NCBI RefSeq assembly: GCF_020171655.1
Contig: NZ_JAIVAC010000001.1
Coordinates: 620,001-684,000 of the forward strand
DNA: 64,000 bases
Direction of reading: 5' to 3'
From: Exiguobacterium aestuarii
GTDB lineage: Bacteria > Bacillota > Bacilli > Exiguobacteriales > Exiguobacteriaceae
Shown piece by piece: positions 24,902 through 33,747 of this stretch; position 1 is the first letter of the stretch, and each line of letters opens with the position of its first letter. The notes beneath the pieces are model-generated. The model made no database searches, was not told where the DNA came from, and was given only the letters and a program-made list of their open reading frames with translations. The translations under genes were made by a program, and so were the position numbers.

Positions 24902-26032
24902 TTGAACATTCAAAGCATTGAAATTTTCTCGGTTCGATTCCCACTAAAAGTGCCGTTTATCGTCAGTTATCATCGATATGACGATATGCCATCTGTCATC
25001 GTCAAAATGACCACGTCTTGCGGACTGATTGGATATGGTGAAGCGGTAGCAGATGAGCACGTGACGGGAGAGTCAGCTGAAAGTACGGTGAGTGTCCTCC
25101 GTCATCTATTGGCACCATTATTAATCGGGAAAAACCCGATGCATTTGGAGAGGATTCATGATGAGATGAACCGCGCGATAAAAGGTGTTCCTGCAGCAAA
25201 AGCAGCGCTCGATATCGCATGTCACGATTTGATTGGGAAAAAATTAAATCAACCAGTCTACGAATGGATTGGCGGTCGATACCATGAGTCATTCCCGGTC
25301 ACACACGTCTTAAGTATCGGAGAACCGGATCACATGGCACAAGAGGCTCTTGATCAAATCAATCAGGGCTATACGGCCGTGAAGATGAAAGTCGGGGTCG
25401 ACGTACAAACGGACGTGGCACGTGTCAAAGCCGTGAGAGAAGCCGTAGGACCAAGTGTTCCGATTCGGGTCGACGTCAATCAAGGGTGGGTCAATGCGGC
25501 TAACACGGTCCAAGCTATGCGTCTACTCGAACCGTACGGAATCGATTGGGTCGAGCAACCGGTCAAGGCGGATGATTTTGAAGGGATGCTCGAAGTGAAA
25601 CAAAAAATCTCGGTGCCACTTATGATCGATGAAGGTCTGAAAGACATTCACGATATGAGACGGTTGACGATGATGCAAGCAGCCCATAAAGCGAACATCA
25701 AGCTTATGAAATGTGGTGGCATTTATCCGGCGAAGAAGTTGGTCCATATGGCGGAGATGTCAGGGATTGAATGCCAAATCGGCTCGATGGTCGAATCATC
25801 GATTGCATCGAGTGCGGGATTCCATGTCGCCTTTTCAAGTAAGATCGTGAAAACGGTCGAGTTGACAGGACCGCTTCGCTTCGGGAAAGATGTCGGGAAC
25901 TTAACATATGATTTGCCGATCATCTCATTGAACGACCGTCCTGGTCTCGGCATCGATGTCGATGAGGATCTATTGCGTGAACTGACAATCGATTCATATG
26001 TGATTGGAGAAGACTCACATGTGGCAAGGTGA
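24902..26032 (+). CDS. Dipeptide epimerase of the enolase superfamily
   Basis: The 376-residue muconate-lactonising-type barrel inverts the C-terminal residue of dipeptides in this family. Catalytic Lys-x-Lys is K161-M-K163, metal ligands are D191 (VDVNQGW), E218 (EQP) and D243 (IDEG), and the opposing base is K267 (KLMKCGG). After strand 8 it reads VELTGPL (319-325), where Ala-Glu epimerases as I recall have Asp-x-Asp, so the substrate may differ from L-Ala-L-Glu. TTG 24902 is nine bases after AAGGAG; ATG 24896 and GTG 24893 are alternatives but too close. Overlaps the GNAT gene by 14 bases. Confidence 0.88.
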   Translation: MNIQSIEIFSVRFPLKVPFIVSYHRYDDMPSVIVKMTTSCGLIGYGEAVADEHVTGESAESTVSVLRHLLAPLLIGKNPMHLERIHDEMNRAIKGVPAAKAALDIACHDLIGKKLNQPVYEWIGGRYHESFPVTHVLSIGEPDHMAQEALDQINQGYTAVKMKVGVDVQTDVARVKAVREAVGPSVPIRVDVNQGWVNAANTVQAMRLLEPYGIDWVEQPVKADDFEGMLEVKQKISVPLMIDEGLKDIHDMRRLTMMQAAHKANIKLMKCGGIYPAKKLVHMAEMSGIECQIGSMVESSIASSAGFHVAFSSKIVKTVELTGPLRFGKDVGNLTYDLPIISLNDRPGLGIDVDEDLLRELTIDSYVIGEDSHVAR

Positions 26033-26690
26033 GATCAAAGGTCTTCCGCTTCAAGTGCATGTTCTGACGTTGTCAGACTTACCTGAGTTGTTGTCGATCC
26101 AAGAAGCGGTGATTCAAGCGTTGGCTGAACCGGAGCACTATCAATCATTATCGATTAAAGAATTCACGAAACTTTTGACGGATCAGACGTTGATTGGGGC
26201 AACGTCTGAAGGGCGACTGATTGCATTCCGTGCCATGTTGATTCCGCCGATTGACGACGAACATTTAGGAAGAGATATCGGCTGGCCGGAGGATTCGCTT
26301 GAACGTGTCCTTTATCAGGAAGTGACGAACGTCCATCCAGATTTCCGGGGATATGGGTTGCAGACGCACTTGGGCAAACTATTGATGTCACAAGTTGAAG
26401 CGGATGACCGATTTGATGTCGTCTGTGCGACGGTCGCACCGTTCAATATTCCAAGTATGAAAGACAAGTTCACGCTTGGACTTCGAATCGGGGCATTGAA
26501 AGAAAAGTATGGCGGGAAACTCAGATATATCTTTTATAAAGAGCTTCATCGTTCATGGCAACCCACATCAGAAGTGATGGATGTGCCAATGGAAGAACGG
26601 ATGAAACAAGTTGAGTTACTCCAAACCGGTTGGTTCGGGACTTGTCTCATGAAACAAGGGGAACAGTGGGTTGTTCGATATGAGAAGTAA
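26019..26690 (+). CDS. GNAT-family acetyltransferase co-transcribed with the epimerase
   Basis: The 223-residue N-acetyltransferase has its acetyl-CoA motif in NVHPDFRGYGLQTHLGKLL (R-G-Y-G-L) near residues 105-123, preceded by LYQEVT. ATG 26019 lies within the epimerase end behind TGGAGAAG, so it is coupled to it. The acceptor is unknown; context suggests an amino acid or peptide handled by the epimerase/NhaC module. A terminator follows. Confidence 0.8.
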   Translation: MWQGEIKGLPLQVHVLTLSDLPELLSIQEAVIQALAEPEHYQSLSIKEFTKLLTDQTLIGATSEGRLIAFRAMLIPPIDDEHLGRDIGWPEDSLERVLYQEVTNVHPDFRGYGLQTHLGKLLMSQVEADDRFDVVCATVAPFNIPSMKDKFTLGLRIGALKEKYGGKLRYIFYKELHRSWQPTSEVMDVPMEERMKQVELLQTGWFGTCLMKQGEQWVVRYEK

Positions 26691-26691
26691 T

Positions 26692-26720
26692 AAATCCTCG
26701 TCAAGCTGACGAGGATTTTG
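26692..26720 (+). terminator. Terminator after the epimerase-GNAT operon
   Basis: AAATCCTCGTCA and TGACGAGGATTT form a perfect 12-bp stem with loop AGC, followed by TGTTTATT. It also lies at the 3' side of the convergent GDSL gene. Confidence 0.88.
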
Positions 26721-26721
26721 T

Positions 26722-27471
26722 TTATTCGAGGACGAAAAGTACATCATTCGCGAATTTTTCATACGTGCGGTCACTCGGATGGAATTGGTCGGTCGCGAGA
26801 TCACGTGATAAGTCAGAGATATAGGCGAACGGGTCAATCACATCGATATTTTGCGCATTCGCTAATTGCTTCGCAGAGGCGTTCCAATCGAGGATGAGCT
26901 GATTGAACGCTTGTCCATTCTCATCATTTTGAAACGGGTTGTATAGGCCGATGTAGACAATCGTAGCTGAGTCGTTCAGCGCACGGATCTCAGAAAAAAT
27001 CGTTTCAAGATTTGTCTTTGCATCCGTGACCACTTGTTGAATATCGACAGATTCAAAGTTGTCGACGTTCTCCCCACGGTTAAACAAATCGTTTCCGCCG
27101 ATGGTCAACGTAATATATCGTGCGTTTTCAATTGTCCGACGTACTTCGGGTTGCTCGAGTTGAGCAAGTAAATCTTCAGTACGTGCCCCAGACACAGCTA
27201 AATTTTGTGTACGAACCCCATCTTCTTCTAGTACTGTACTAACAGGTTGTACATATCCCGCGCCTGACGTCGAGCCGACACCGCGAGTCAAGGAATCGCC
27301 GAGGGCGACATAGATGTCTCCTTCTGGCTCAGGACGTTCGTCTTCAGAGACGGAAAGTGTTCGTTCTGGCGGATTGACGATATCTTGATAACCAATCCAA
27401 AGACCATATATGGCGATTCCGGTCAAAAGTACGGCGCCACTTAAAAATGCATACCATTTCGAATGTTTCAT
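26722..27471 (-). CDS. Membrane-anchored SGNH/GDSL-type hydrolase
   Basis: The 249-residue esterase/lipase of the SGNH fold has block I VALGDSLTRG with Ser60, block II in VSGARTED, block III GGNDLF and block V DQFHPSD with the Asp/His pair near residues 230-233. Residues 6-27 form one hydrophobic helix, an anchor or uncleaved signal, so the enzyme should work on the cell surface. GAGGTCAGCCC precedes ATG 27471. YpmR-like proteins of Bacillus are the closest type I recall. The physiological ester is unknown. Confidence 0.85.
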   Translation of the reverse strand: MKHSKWYAFLSGAVLLTGIAIYGLWIGYQDIVNPPERTLSVSEDERPEPEGDIYVALGDSLTRGVGSTSGAGYVQPVSTVLEEDGVRTQNLAVSGARTEDLLAQLEQPEVRRTIENARYITLTIGGNDLFNRGENVDNFESVDIQQVVTDAKTNLETIFSEIRALNDSATIVYIGLYNPFQNDENGQAFNQLILDWNASAKQLANAQNIDVIDPFAYISDLSRDLATDQFHPSDRTYEKFANDVLFVLE

Positions 27472-27589
27472 GGGCTGACCTCGCTTTCTATACAGACATC
27501 ATATCAAAAATGTGACGATGTGCCCTATGTGAATGTTCGAATAGGACAGATTTGATTTTGTCCGATAGAATAAAGAAAGAGGTGAGACA

Positions 27590-28510
27590 ATGGAACCGAC
27601 TTTAAAGCTACATCAATTGACAAAGGTGATAGGGAAAAAGACGATCATCGATAATATTTCGTTAGAAGTCAACCCAGGTGAGGTGTTCGGATTTTTAGGA
27701 CCGAACGGTGCCGGGAAGACGACGACGATTCGGATGATCGTCGGATTGATTAAACCGACGAAAGGTAATGTATCCATTTGTGGCTATCGTGTCGATAAAC
27801 AGTTCGTTCAAGCGATGAATCAGATCGGAGCCATCGTCGAGAATCCGGAGCTGTATAAATTTTTGTCTGGACGTGAGAACTTAGAAGCCTTCGCCCGCAT
27901 GTTGCCTGATGTGGACGATCAACGAATTCAAGAAGTGATCGACCTCGTCGATCTGACTGCTCGCATCGATGATAAAGTGAAGACATACTCGCTCGGGATG
28001 CGTCAACGGCTCGGAATCGCACAGGCATTATTGAACAATCCACGCGTTCTTATTTTAGACGAACCGACGAATGGACTTGATCCGATGGGGATTCGCGACT
28101 TACGACTTTTCATTCGTCGACTTGTCGAAGAAACGGGGCTGAGTGTTCTCGTGTCGAGTCATATCTTGGCCGAGATTGAATTGTTGGCGGATCGCGTCGC
28201 CATCATGTCGCGCGGGAAGATTGTCAAAGTTGGCACGGTCGATGCTTTGATTGAAGAACTCGCATCGACGGTCGATTTGCACGTTGCCAATAGCTTTGAA
28301 GTGCTGCCAATCGTTCAAGGTTATGAAGGAATCGATCAAGCGGACGTGATCGATGAGCGAACGATTCGAATCTCGATGAACGTCGAGGAGACGGCAAAGT
28401 TGAATCGATACTTAATGGAACGAGATGTCGACGTGTTCGGACTCGAGCGTCGTGTGCAGACGTTAGAGGATCTCTTCATTACATTGACGGGCGGTGATCA
28501 CATTGCCTAA
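27590..28510 (+). CDS. ABC transporter ATP-binding protein (BcrA/CcmA type)
   Basis: The 306-residue ATPase has Walker A GPNGAGKT near residues 36-43, signature YSLGMRQRLGIAQ, Walker B VLILDEP and switch VSSHILAEI. The C-terminal 80 residues resemble the extension of BcrA-like drug or bacitracin exporters. GAGGTGAGAC precedes ATG 27590. The permease gene overlaps its end, so the two make one exporter. An inverted GGACA/TGTCC at 27553-27572 in the promoter region could be an operator. Substrate unknown. Confidence 0.9.
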   Translation: MEPTLKLHQLTKVIGKKTIIDNISLEVNPGEVFGFLGPNGAGKTTTIRMIVGLIKPTKGNVSICGYRVDKQFVQAMNQIGAIVENPELYKFLSGRENLEAFARMLPDVDDQRIQEVIDLVDLTARIDDKVKTYSLGMRQRLGIAQALLNNPRVLILDEPTNGLDPMGIRDLRLFIRRLVEETGLSVLVSSHILAEIELLADRVAIMSRGKIVKVGTVDALIEELASTVDLHVANSFEVLPIVQGYEGIDQADVIDERTIRISMNVEETAKLNRYLMERDVDVFGLERRVQTLEDLFITLTGGDHIA

Positions 28511-29501
28511 TCCATCTTTACTCGGACTCATACGTAATGAAGTATTAAAAATTCATCGGAAGCGTAGGTTGATGGTCGTCTCGATCATCCTGATTGTACT
28601 CGTCTCGATGTTCACATACGCGAACTATCGGCAAATCGAGAAGCAACGTGAAGAGCAAGGGACGATTGATTGGCGTGTTGATCTTCAGCAAGAAATCATC
28701 GATACACAAAACCGACTCGCTTCTGCCAACGTCCAAGACGAGTTTCGTCAGATTTTAGAATTCCGTGTCCAACAGAACCAATACTATTTAGACAATGACA
28801 TCAACCCGAACTATCCAGGCGCTCCGACGTTTATGCGTGTCTTCTTCTCGCAAGGGACGACGCTCGTACTGCCACTCTTTATTATCGTCTTGATGGCAGA
28901 TATCGTCAGTGGGGAGCATAACGACGGGACAATCAAGACGCTACTGTCCCGACCGGTAAGGCGTTATAAAATTTTGCTTGCTAAATGGTTGACGACACTT
29001 TTGTATACGTCAATCTTAATATTTGTGACCGCCGTCGTCAGTTACGCCATATCCGGAATCGTTCTCGGGTGGGACGGTTGGACAGCTCCAATCCTGACAG
29101 GCTTCCAAGCTTCAGCGACTGGAACTTTCTCAACCGATTTCGTTCATACGTTGCCGATGTGGGAATACTTGCTCATGTCGATGGGGCTCTCATGGCTTGT
29201 CGTTGCTGCCGTCGGTACAATCTCACTTATGATTTCGGTACTGGTGAAAAATACGGCGACCGGAATCGGGATCATGATGGCCGTCCTCATTTCAGGACCG
29301 CTTTTGACGTCGCTTGGATCAAATTGGGATAGCTCGAAGTACTTGGTGAACGTCAACTTCGGTCTTCATACCTACTTGGAAGGACAAGCTCCACCGATTG
29401 AAGGGATGACTCTACCGTTTTCTCTAGTCGTCATTCTCATTTGGGCAATGGCTGCTCTGGCGTACGCGTTTTATCACTTTACGCAAAAAGATGTATATTA
29501 A
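28503..29501 (+). CDS. ABC transporter permease (ABC-2 type)
   Basis: The 332-residue protein has about six hydrophobic segments and a large extracellular loop between the first two (residues 45-105), typical of BcrB-like permeases. SGEHNDGTIKTLLSRPVRRYKILLAKW is the coupling-helix signature. TTG 28503 is preferred because GGTGAT sits 4 bases upstream; GTG 28494 is an alternative. It overlaps the ATPase gene by 8 bases. Confidence 0.85.
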   Translation: MPNPSLLGLIRNEVLKIHRKRRLMVVSIILIVLVSMFTYANYRQIEKQREEQGTIDWRVDLQQEIIDTQNRLASANVQDEFRQILEFRVQQNQYYLDNDINPNYPGAPTFMRVFFSQGTTLVLPLFIIVLMADIVSGEHNDGTIKTLLSRPVRRYKILLAKWLTTLLYTSILIFVTAVVSYAISGIVLGWDGWTAPILTGFQASATGTFSTDFVHTLPMWEYLLMSMGLSWLVVAAVGTISLMISVLVKNTATGIGIMMAVLISGPLLTSLGSNWDSSKYLVNVNFGLHTYLEGQAPPIEGMTLPFSLVVILIWAMAALAYAFYHFTQKDVY

Positions 29502-29508
29502 TGTTTAT

Positions 29509-29538
29509 AGTGTTACCCTCCTGGGTGGCACTTTTTTT
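29509..29538 (+). terminator. Terminator after the ABC exporter genes
   Basis: AGTG-TT-ACCC pairs with GGGT-GG-CACT (29509-29532) with loop TCCT and seven T. Confidence 0.85.
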
Positions 29539-29676
29539 AGTGGCTAAATGATTACGAAAAAGAACTAAATAGTGCTTATGACTCAATATTTTGAATTGTC
29601 AAAATAATTAAAAAGTTGGATACATTGTTTGTGGGAAACTGTGTAAAGTAAGAGTCATCACAAAGGAGGCAAACAC

Positions 29677-31206
29677 ATGAAAAAAGTTGTATCTACATCA
29701 TTAATCGCAGGTGTCCTACTCGTACCACAATTGGTCGGGGCGGCAGAATTGAAGTCAGGCACGTTAACGAAACCATCTGAAAGTGCTCCGACGACAATCG
29801 TCAAAGAGTATGTGAAGTCAAAAGGTGAATTCAAAACGATCGAGTCGAAATCAGACAAACTTGGTAAAGTCGTCAAGTTACAGCAGACGGTAGACGGTGT
29901 CCCGGTATTCGGTGGTGTCGTTGTCGGTGTCGTTGATGAAGACGGACAATTGAAAACAGTCGTAGATGATGCAAAATCAGTAAAGAATCTACATAAGTCA
30001 ATCAAATTGAGTGAGAAGAAAGCCATCGCAAGCTACAAGGCGCTCGTCGGACATAAAGGTGCTTACGAACTCGAACCTGAAGCAGAATTGATCGTCTATC
30101 CAAATGGAGACAAGTCAGTCTACGCGTATCAAGTGACCGGAACGATTTTAGATGCTGAAGAGCCTTCACGTTGGACTTACTTCATTGATGCTGGTACAGG
30201 AGAAGTTCTTAACAAATTCGATCAGTTGGCACACGCAAAACCGACGAACGGTGTGACGGGAACTACATATACAGGAACAGGAATCGATGTTCTTGGATAT
30301 AGTCAGACGTTCAAGACAACGAAAAGTGGTTCATACTACTACTTACAAGACTCGACACGTGGAAAAGGGATCTATACGTACGATGCTGGAAACCGTACAC
30401 GCCTTCCGGGTTCGCTTTGGGCTGATGTCGATAACGTTTTGAACACGACATACGATCGTGCTGCAGTTTCGGCGCACGTCAACGCAACGAAAACGTATGA
30501 CTTCTATAAGAACACGTATGGACGTAACAGCTATGATAACGCGGGTGCAGCCCTTAACTCGACGGTTCACTATAGCCGTAGCTACAACAACGCGTTCTGG
30601 GATGGTAGCAAGATGGTATATGGTGACGGAGATGGTCAGACATTCACATACCTCTCTGGGGCACTTGATGTTGTTGCCCACGAATTGACGCACGCAGTCA
30701 CAGAGTACACGGCAGGATTGATCTATCAGAATGAGTCTGGGGCGATCAACGAAGCAGTATCGGATATCTTAGGTACAGTTGCTGAGTACAGTGTCGGAAC
30801 AAACTTCGACTGGTTGGTAGGGGAAGACATCTACACGCCTGGAGTTGCGGGAGACGGCCTTCGTTCGATGGCAAACCCTGCTGCATATGGCGACCCTGAC
30901 CACTACTCAAAACGTTACACAGGTACGCAAGATAACGGAGGTGTTCACATCAACTCTGGTATCGTCAACAAAGCGGCATACCTCTTGGGTAACGGCGGAT
31001 CACACTACGGTGTATCTGTCCAAGGAGTCGGTGTTATGGAGATGGGGGATATCTACTACCGCGCGCTCAATGTTTACTTGACGCCAACGTCTAACTTCTC
31101 AAGCCTTCGCCAAGCAGTCGTTCAATCGGCGAAAGATCTTTACGGTGCGACTAGCCCACAAGCAGTATCGGCTGCGAAATCGTTTGACGCTGTCGGAATC
31201 TACTAA
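29677..31206 (+). CDS. Secreted M4 neutral metalloprotease (thermolysin/bacillolysin type)
   Basis: The 509-residue preproenzyme has a signal peptide ([23 protein letters not shown]), FTP/PepSY prodomain to about residue 200, then the catalytic domain. The zinc site HELTH starts at residue 335, with the third ligand Glu in [11 protein letters not shown]; the catalytic His is in [18 protein letters not shown]. No extra C-terminal domain is present. CAAAGGAGGCAAACAC precedes ATG 29677. The A/T-rich 175-base upstream region should hold its promoter, but I see no clear -35/-10 pair. It is exported and self-processed in this family. Confidence 0.95.
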   Translation: MKKVVSTSLIAGVLLVPQLVGAAELKSGTLTKPSESAPTTIVKEYVKSKGEFKTIESKSDKLGKVVKLQQTVDGVPVFGGVVVGVVDEDGQLKTVVDDAKSVKNLHKSIKLSEKKAIASYKALVGHKGAYELEPEAELIVYPNGDKSVYAYQVTGTILDAEEPSRWTYFIDAGTGEVLNKFDQLAHAKPTNGVTGTTYTGTGIDVLGYSQTFKTTKSGSYYYLQDSTRGKGIYTYDAGNRTRLPGSLWADVDNVLNTTYDRAAVSAHVNATKTYDFYKNTYGRNSYDNAGAALNSTVHYSRSYNNAFWDGSKMVYGDGDGQTFTYLSGALDVVAHELTHAVTEYTAGLIYQNESGAINEAVSDILGTVAEYSVGTNFDWLVGEDIYTPGVAGDGLRSMANPAAYGDPDHYSKRYTGTQDNGGVHINSGIVNKAAYLLGNGGSHYGVSVQGVGVMEMGDIYYRALNVYLTPTSNFSSLRQAVVQSAKDLYGATSPQAVSAAKSFDAVGIY

Positions 31207-31218
31207 GAGTCTAATCGA

Positions 31219-31252
31219 GAAATCCCTTCCGAAATATTTCGGAAGGGATTTC
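31219..31252 (+). terminator. Terminator after the M4 protease gene
   Basis: A 16-bp perfect inverted repeat (arms 31219-31234 and 31237-31252, core ATCCCTTCC/GGAAGGGAT) with an almost absent loop, then TTG. The stem is very stable, although the T run is short. Confidence 0.8.
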
Positions 31253-31307
31253 TTGTGTCGATTTGGGGTAAATCAAATTGGAATGATGACTGAAAAGGAG
31301 AAATAAC

Positions 31308-32168
31308 ATGAATCTAAAAGAATATATGGCCGCACCGGGCAAGCAAATTCAGTTAAGTGATCTCTATACCCATGTGAAAGATAAACCCGATGATTCGACT
31401 TTGACTGATGATCTGATTCCGGACAGTGTAGAACGATTAAAAGAGTTACATTGGAGACTGTACGCCGAGAGCAAGACCGGGATTGTCGTCGTGTTACAGG
31501 CACTTGATGCAGGTGGGAAAGACGAGGCGATCAGCTACATTTTTTCGAACTTGAATGCTCAAGGGTTAAAGACGAATGCATTCCAAAAACCTTCCGATAC
31601 AGAGAAGAAGCATGACTATCTGTGGCGAATGCACGACCTGTTACCGGAAAGAGGTCAAGTAGGTATTTTGAATCGGTCTCATTACGAGGAAGTGATTGCT
31701 CCTCGTATCCATGACTTGTTAGGGGACGAAGTACTTCCGGATGAAGAGGATCAAGAAAAAGTGTGGGAGATGCGATATCGTCAAATCAACGATTACGAAT
31801 TGTATTTAAAAGAAAACGGATTTGAAGTCATCAAATTCTTTTTTAATGTGTCAAAAGATAAACAACGGGATCGTTTGCTTGAACGACTGAAAGACCCGAA
31901 GAAGAATTGGGAGTTCTCGTTCAGCGATGTGGAAGAACGGCAATATTGGGATGATTATCAAAAAATCTTTGAAGAGATGATCACACACACATCGACGGAC
32001 GTTTCACCGTGGTATATCTTGCCGGCAGACGACGAGTGGTACAGTCGTTATATCATTTCATCCGTCATGATTGATGTCCTCGAGCAAATCGACCCACAAT
32101 ATCCAACGTTTTCGGATGAAGAGCAAGAACGCATCGATGAGGCGATTCAAATACTTGAAAATGAATAA
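31308..32168 (+). CDS. ppk2: Polyphosphate kinase 2 (polyphosphate:nucleotide phosphotransferase)
   Basis: The 286-residue PPK2-family enzyme transfers phosphate between polyphosphate and nucleoside mono- or diphosphates. Walker A-like DAGGKDEAIS is near residues 66-75, Walker B in GQVGILNRSHYEEV, and the lid region KNWEFSFSDVEERQYWDDY is typical. AAAGGAGAAATAAC precedes ATG 31308. Single-domain length fits class I or III; the preferred nucleotide cannot be decided here. It stands alone. Confidence 0.9.
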   Translation: MNLKEYMAAPGKQIQLSDLYTHVKDKPDDSTLTDDLIPDSVERLKELHWRLYAESKTGIVVVLQALDAGGKDEAISYIFSNLNAQGLKTNAFQKPSDTEKKHDYLWRMHDLLPERGQVGILNRSHYEEVIAPRIHDLLGDEVLPDEEDQEKVWEMRYRQINDYELYLKENGFEVIKFFFNVSKDKQRDRLLERLKDPKKNWEFSFSDVEERQYWDDYQKIFEEMITHTSTDVSPWYILPADDEWYSRYIISSVMIDVLEQIDPQYPTFSDEEQERIDEAIQILENE

Positions 32169-32278
32169 CGGATGACGTTCTCGTGAACAATTAAAAATCC
32201 CCTTGCACTGAAAGCGAATTCAAGCTAAAGTGATACAGTAGAATAGAGGTCAGACATCTGTACAAAGGGGTAATGAGT

Positions 32279-32869
32279 GTGGGTAACGTAAGTTTATTAT
32301 TTGGTGGCGTCGCGCTATTTTTAAATAGTCTTGTCCTTCTCGGGAAGGTCGATATGAAGAGTGCCGGTGTATTCAGTTTGTTCACCGGAATCCTGCAAAC
32401 ATTTATCGCAACATGGTTACTGATTGGGGCAAGTCCTGAAGAGCAGTTCGGCCTCGCGAGCATTTACTTGTTTGCGTTCACATATTTATATGTCGGTGTG
32501 ACGTTCATTTTGAATTTAGACGGACGTGGCGTCGGCTGGTTCTCGTTATTCGTGTCGATTGCAGCTGCTTTTTATGGGGTGATGGCAATCGCTGTAGCCG
32601 ATCCAATGGGTGCATTGACATGGTTTTTCTGGTCACTATTATGGGGACTCTTCTTTTTCGGAATGGGACTTGGCAGACCGAATGAGGCCATCACAGCACG
32701 TGTCGCTCTCGTATTGTCATGGTTGACGCTGATTGTCCCGGCGATGGTTGGGATGGCCGGACTCATGAACGGATTGTATGACATGATTTGGTGGGCAGCG
32801 AGCGGGACAGCTATTCTTTACTTTATCGTCTCCGTCAAACGAACGAAACAGGCCGTAGAAGTAGCTTGA
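32279..32869 (+). CDS. AmiS/UreI-family amide or urea channel
   Basis: The 196-residue protein has six to seven hydrophobic helices and the family start GNVSLLFGGVALFLNSLVLLG. LYVGVTFILNLDGRGVGWFSLFV and WFFWSLLWGLFFFGMGLG match the UreI/AmiS channel layout. GTG 32279 is chosen because AAAGGGG ends eight bases before it and relatives begin MGNV; ATG 32273 is only two bases from that site. No urease or amidase gene is in the window, so the solute (urea, short amide or ammonia-related) is unclear. Confidence 0.82.
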   Translation: MGNVSLLFGGVALFLNSLVLLGKVDMKSAGVFSLFTGILQTFIATWLLIGASPEEQFGLASIYLFAFTYLYVGVTFILNLDGRGVGWFSLFVSIAAAFYGVMAIAVADPMGALTWFFWSLLWGLFFFGMGLGRPNEAITARVALVLSWLTLIVPAMVGMAGLMNGLYDMIWWAASGTAILYFIVSVKRTKQAVEVA

Positions 32870-32998
32870 GTATATAGAAACACATATGAGGTCATCTGGT
32901 GAAGTATTATCGCATCGGATGACTTTTTTGTATAACATGAAATAATTTGGTATATACTACATTCAACAGAAAACGTTGTGTAGAAAGGGGACCGTGGA

Positions 32999-33478
32999 TT
33001 GATTGCCTTAGAAGCATTGAAAAGTCGACTTGCAGACAATCAATTGAAAGTACAAAGGGAAGAAGGGGATGTGGACACGTTACGATTTTCCTTCAATCAG
33101 CCTGCAACAGAACTTGAAATCAAACGATTGCCAAAAAGAACACCCGAAGCCATGATTCACTTTTTGAACATGCATAATGGCGCACAGCTATTCGTCCATC
33201 CGACATATGGTGGAGGGATCCAACTGTTTAGTGTGGAAGAAATCAACGAGTATCGGGAAGTATGGGAATGTCCGGAGCAGTTCATCCCCGTCGGCGCTGG
33301 TATAGATGGAGAATGGATTGTTTGTGAGGTCGTCAACGAACATGAAAATTACATATGGGTCGGAGAATTTTTGACTTATGAAGATGACATTGAAAAACTT
33401 CCCATGGATTATACACGTTGGCTTGACTACTTAATTGTCGCGCAAGGTGCCCACTTTTGGGATTGGTTCAGAAGATAA
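32999..33478 (+). CDS. SMI1/KNR4-family protein
   Basis: The 159-residue acidic protein has the SMI1/KNR4 fold signature: ATELEIKRLPKRTPEAMIHFLNMHNGAQLFVHPTYGGGIQLFSVEEINEY, with Trp-rich C-terminal WLDYLIVAQGAHFWDWF. Bacterial members are often immunity proteins to polymorphic toxins, others are housekeeping; no toxin gene is adjacent. TTG 32999 is eight bases after AAAGGGG and no ATG competes. Single gene with its own terminator. Confidence 0.75.
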   Translation: MIALEALKSRLADNQLKVQREEGDVDTLRFSFNQPATELEIKRLPKRTPEAMIHFLNMHNGAQLFVHPTYGGGIQLFSVEEINEYREVWECPEQFIPVGAGIDGEWIVCEVVNEHENYIWVGEFLTYEDDIEKLPMDYTRWLDYLIVAQGAHFWDWFRR

Positions 33479-33512
33479 GGTTAAATTAGTAGGTTGCTTA
33501 TTTATCTTAGTT

Positions 33513-33540
33513 AGCACACTCTTCACGAGTGTGCTTTTTT
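33513..33540 (+). terminator. Terminator after the SMI1/KNR4 gene
   Basis: AGCACACTC and GAGTGTGCT form a 9-bp stem with loop TTCAC, followed by T6. Confidence 0.92.
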
Positions 33541-33604
33541 CTCATCTATTTTGTGTCTAAAATGTGAAAAGTGGGAATGAGGAAGCTAAAGGAGGCGAAA
33601 GCAG

Positions 33605-33700
33605 ATGAGTGATGGACTCGTGTTATTACTCGGATTACTTTTATGTGGTTGGATGCTGTTTGCCGTCGTATTTGATGATAGAATAAAAAGAAGAATTTGA
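33605..33700 (+). CDS. 31-residue predicted single-helix membrane peptide
   Basis: An ATG with an excellent site (AAAGGAGGCGAAAGCAG) opens a 31-codon frame: MSDGLVLLLGLLLCGW then MLFAVVFDDRIKRRI. It has about 20 hydrophobic residues and a basic C-terminus, so an inside C-terminus is likely. It lies between two clean terminators with room for its own promoter, so it looks like an independent small gene. Function unknown; not recognised. Confidence 0.65.
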   Translation: MSDGLVLLLGLLLCGWMLFAVVFDDRIKRRI

Positions 33701-33703
33701 TGG

Positions 33704-33729
33704 CCCGTCTCATGAAGAGACGGGTTTTT
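33704..33729 (+). terminator. Terminator after the 31-residue ORF
   Basis: CCCGTCTC and GAGACGGG pair across ATGAA, followed by T5. It begins four bases after the small ORF stop, supporting that ORF as a real transcript. Confidence 0.9.
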
Positions 33730-33747
33730 AATTGAGGAGTGAGAATT

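Noticed and set aside
29560-29660. TTGTCA ... TACATT upstream of the M4 protease as a promoter
   Set aside because: The spacer is 19 bases and the region is so A/T-rich that many weak matches occur, so no confident promoter can be named.
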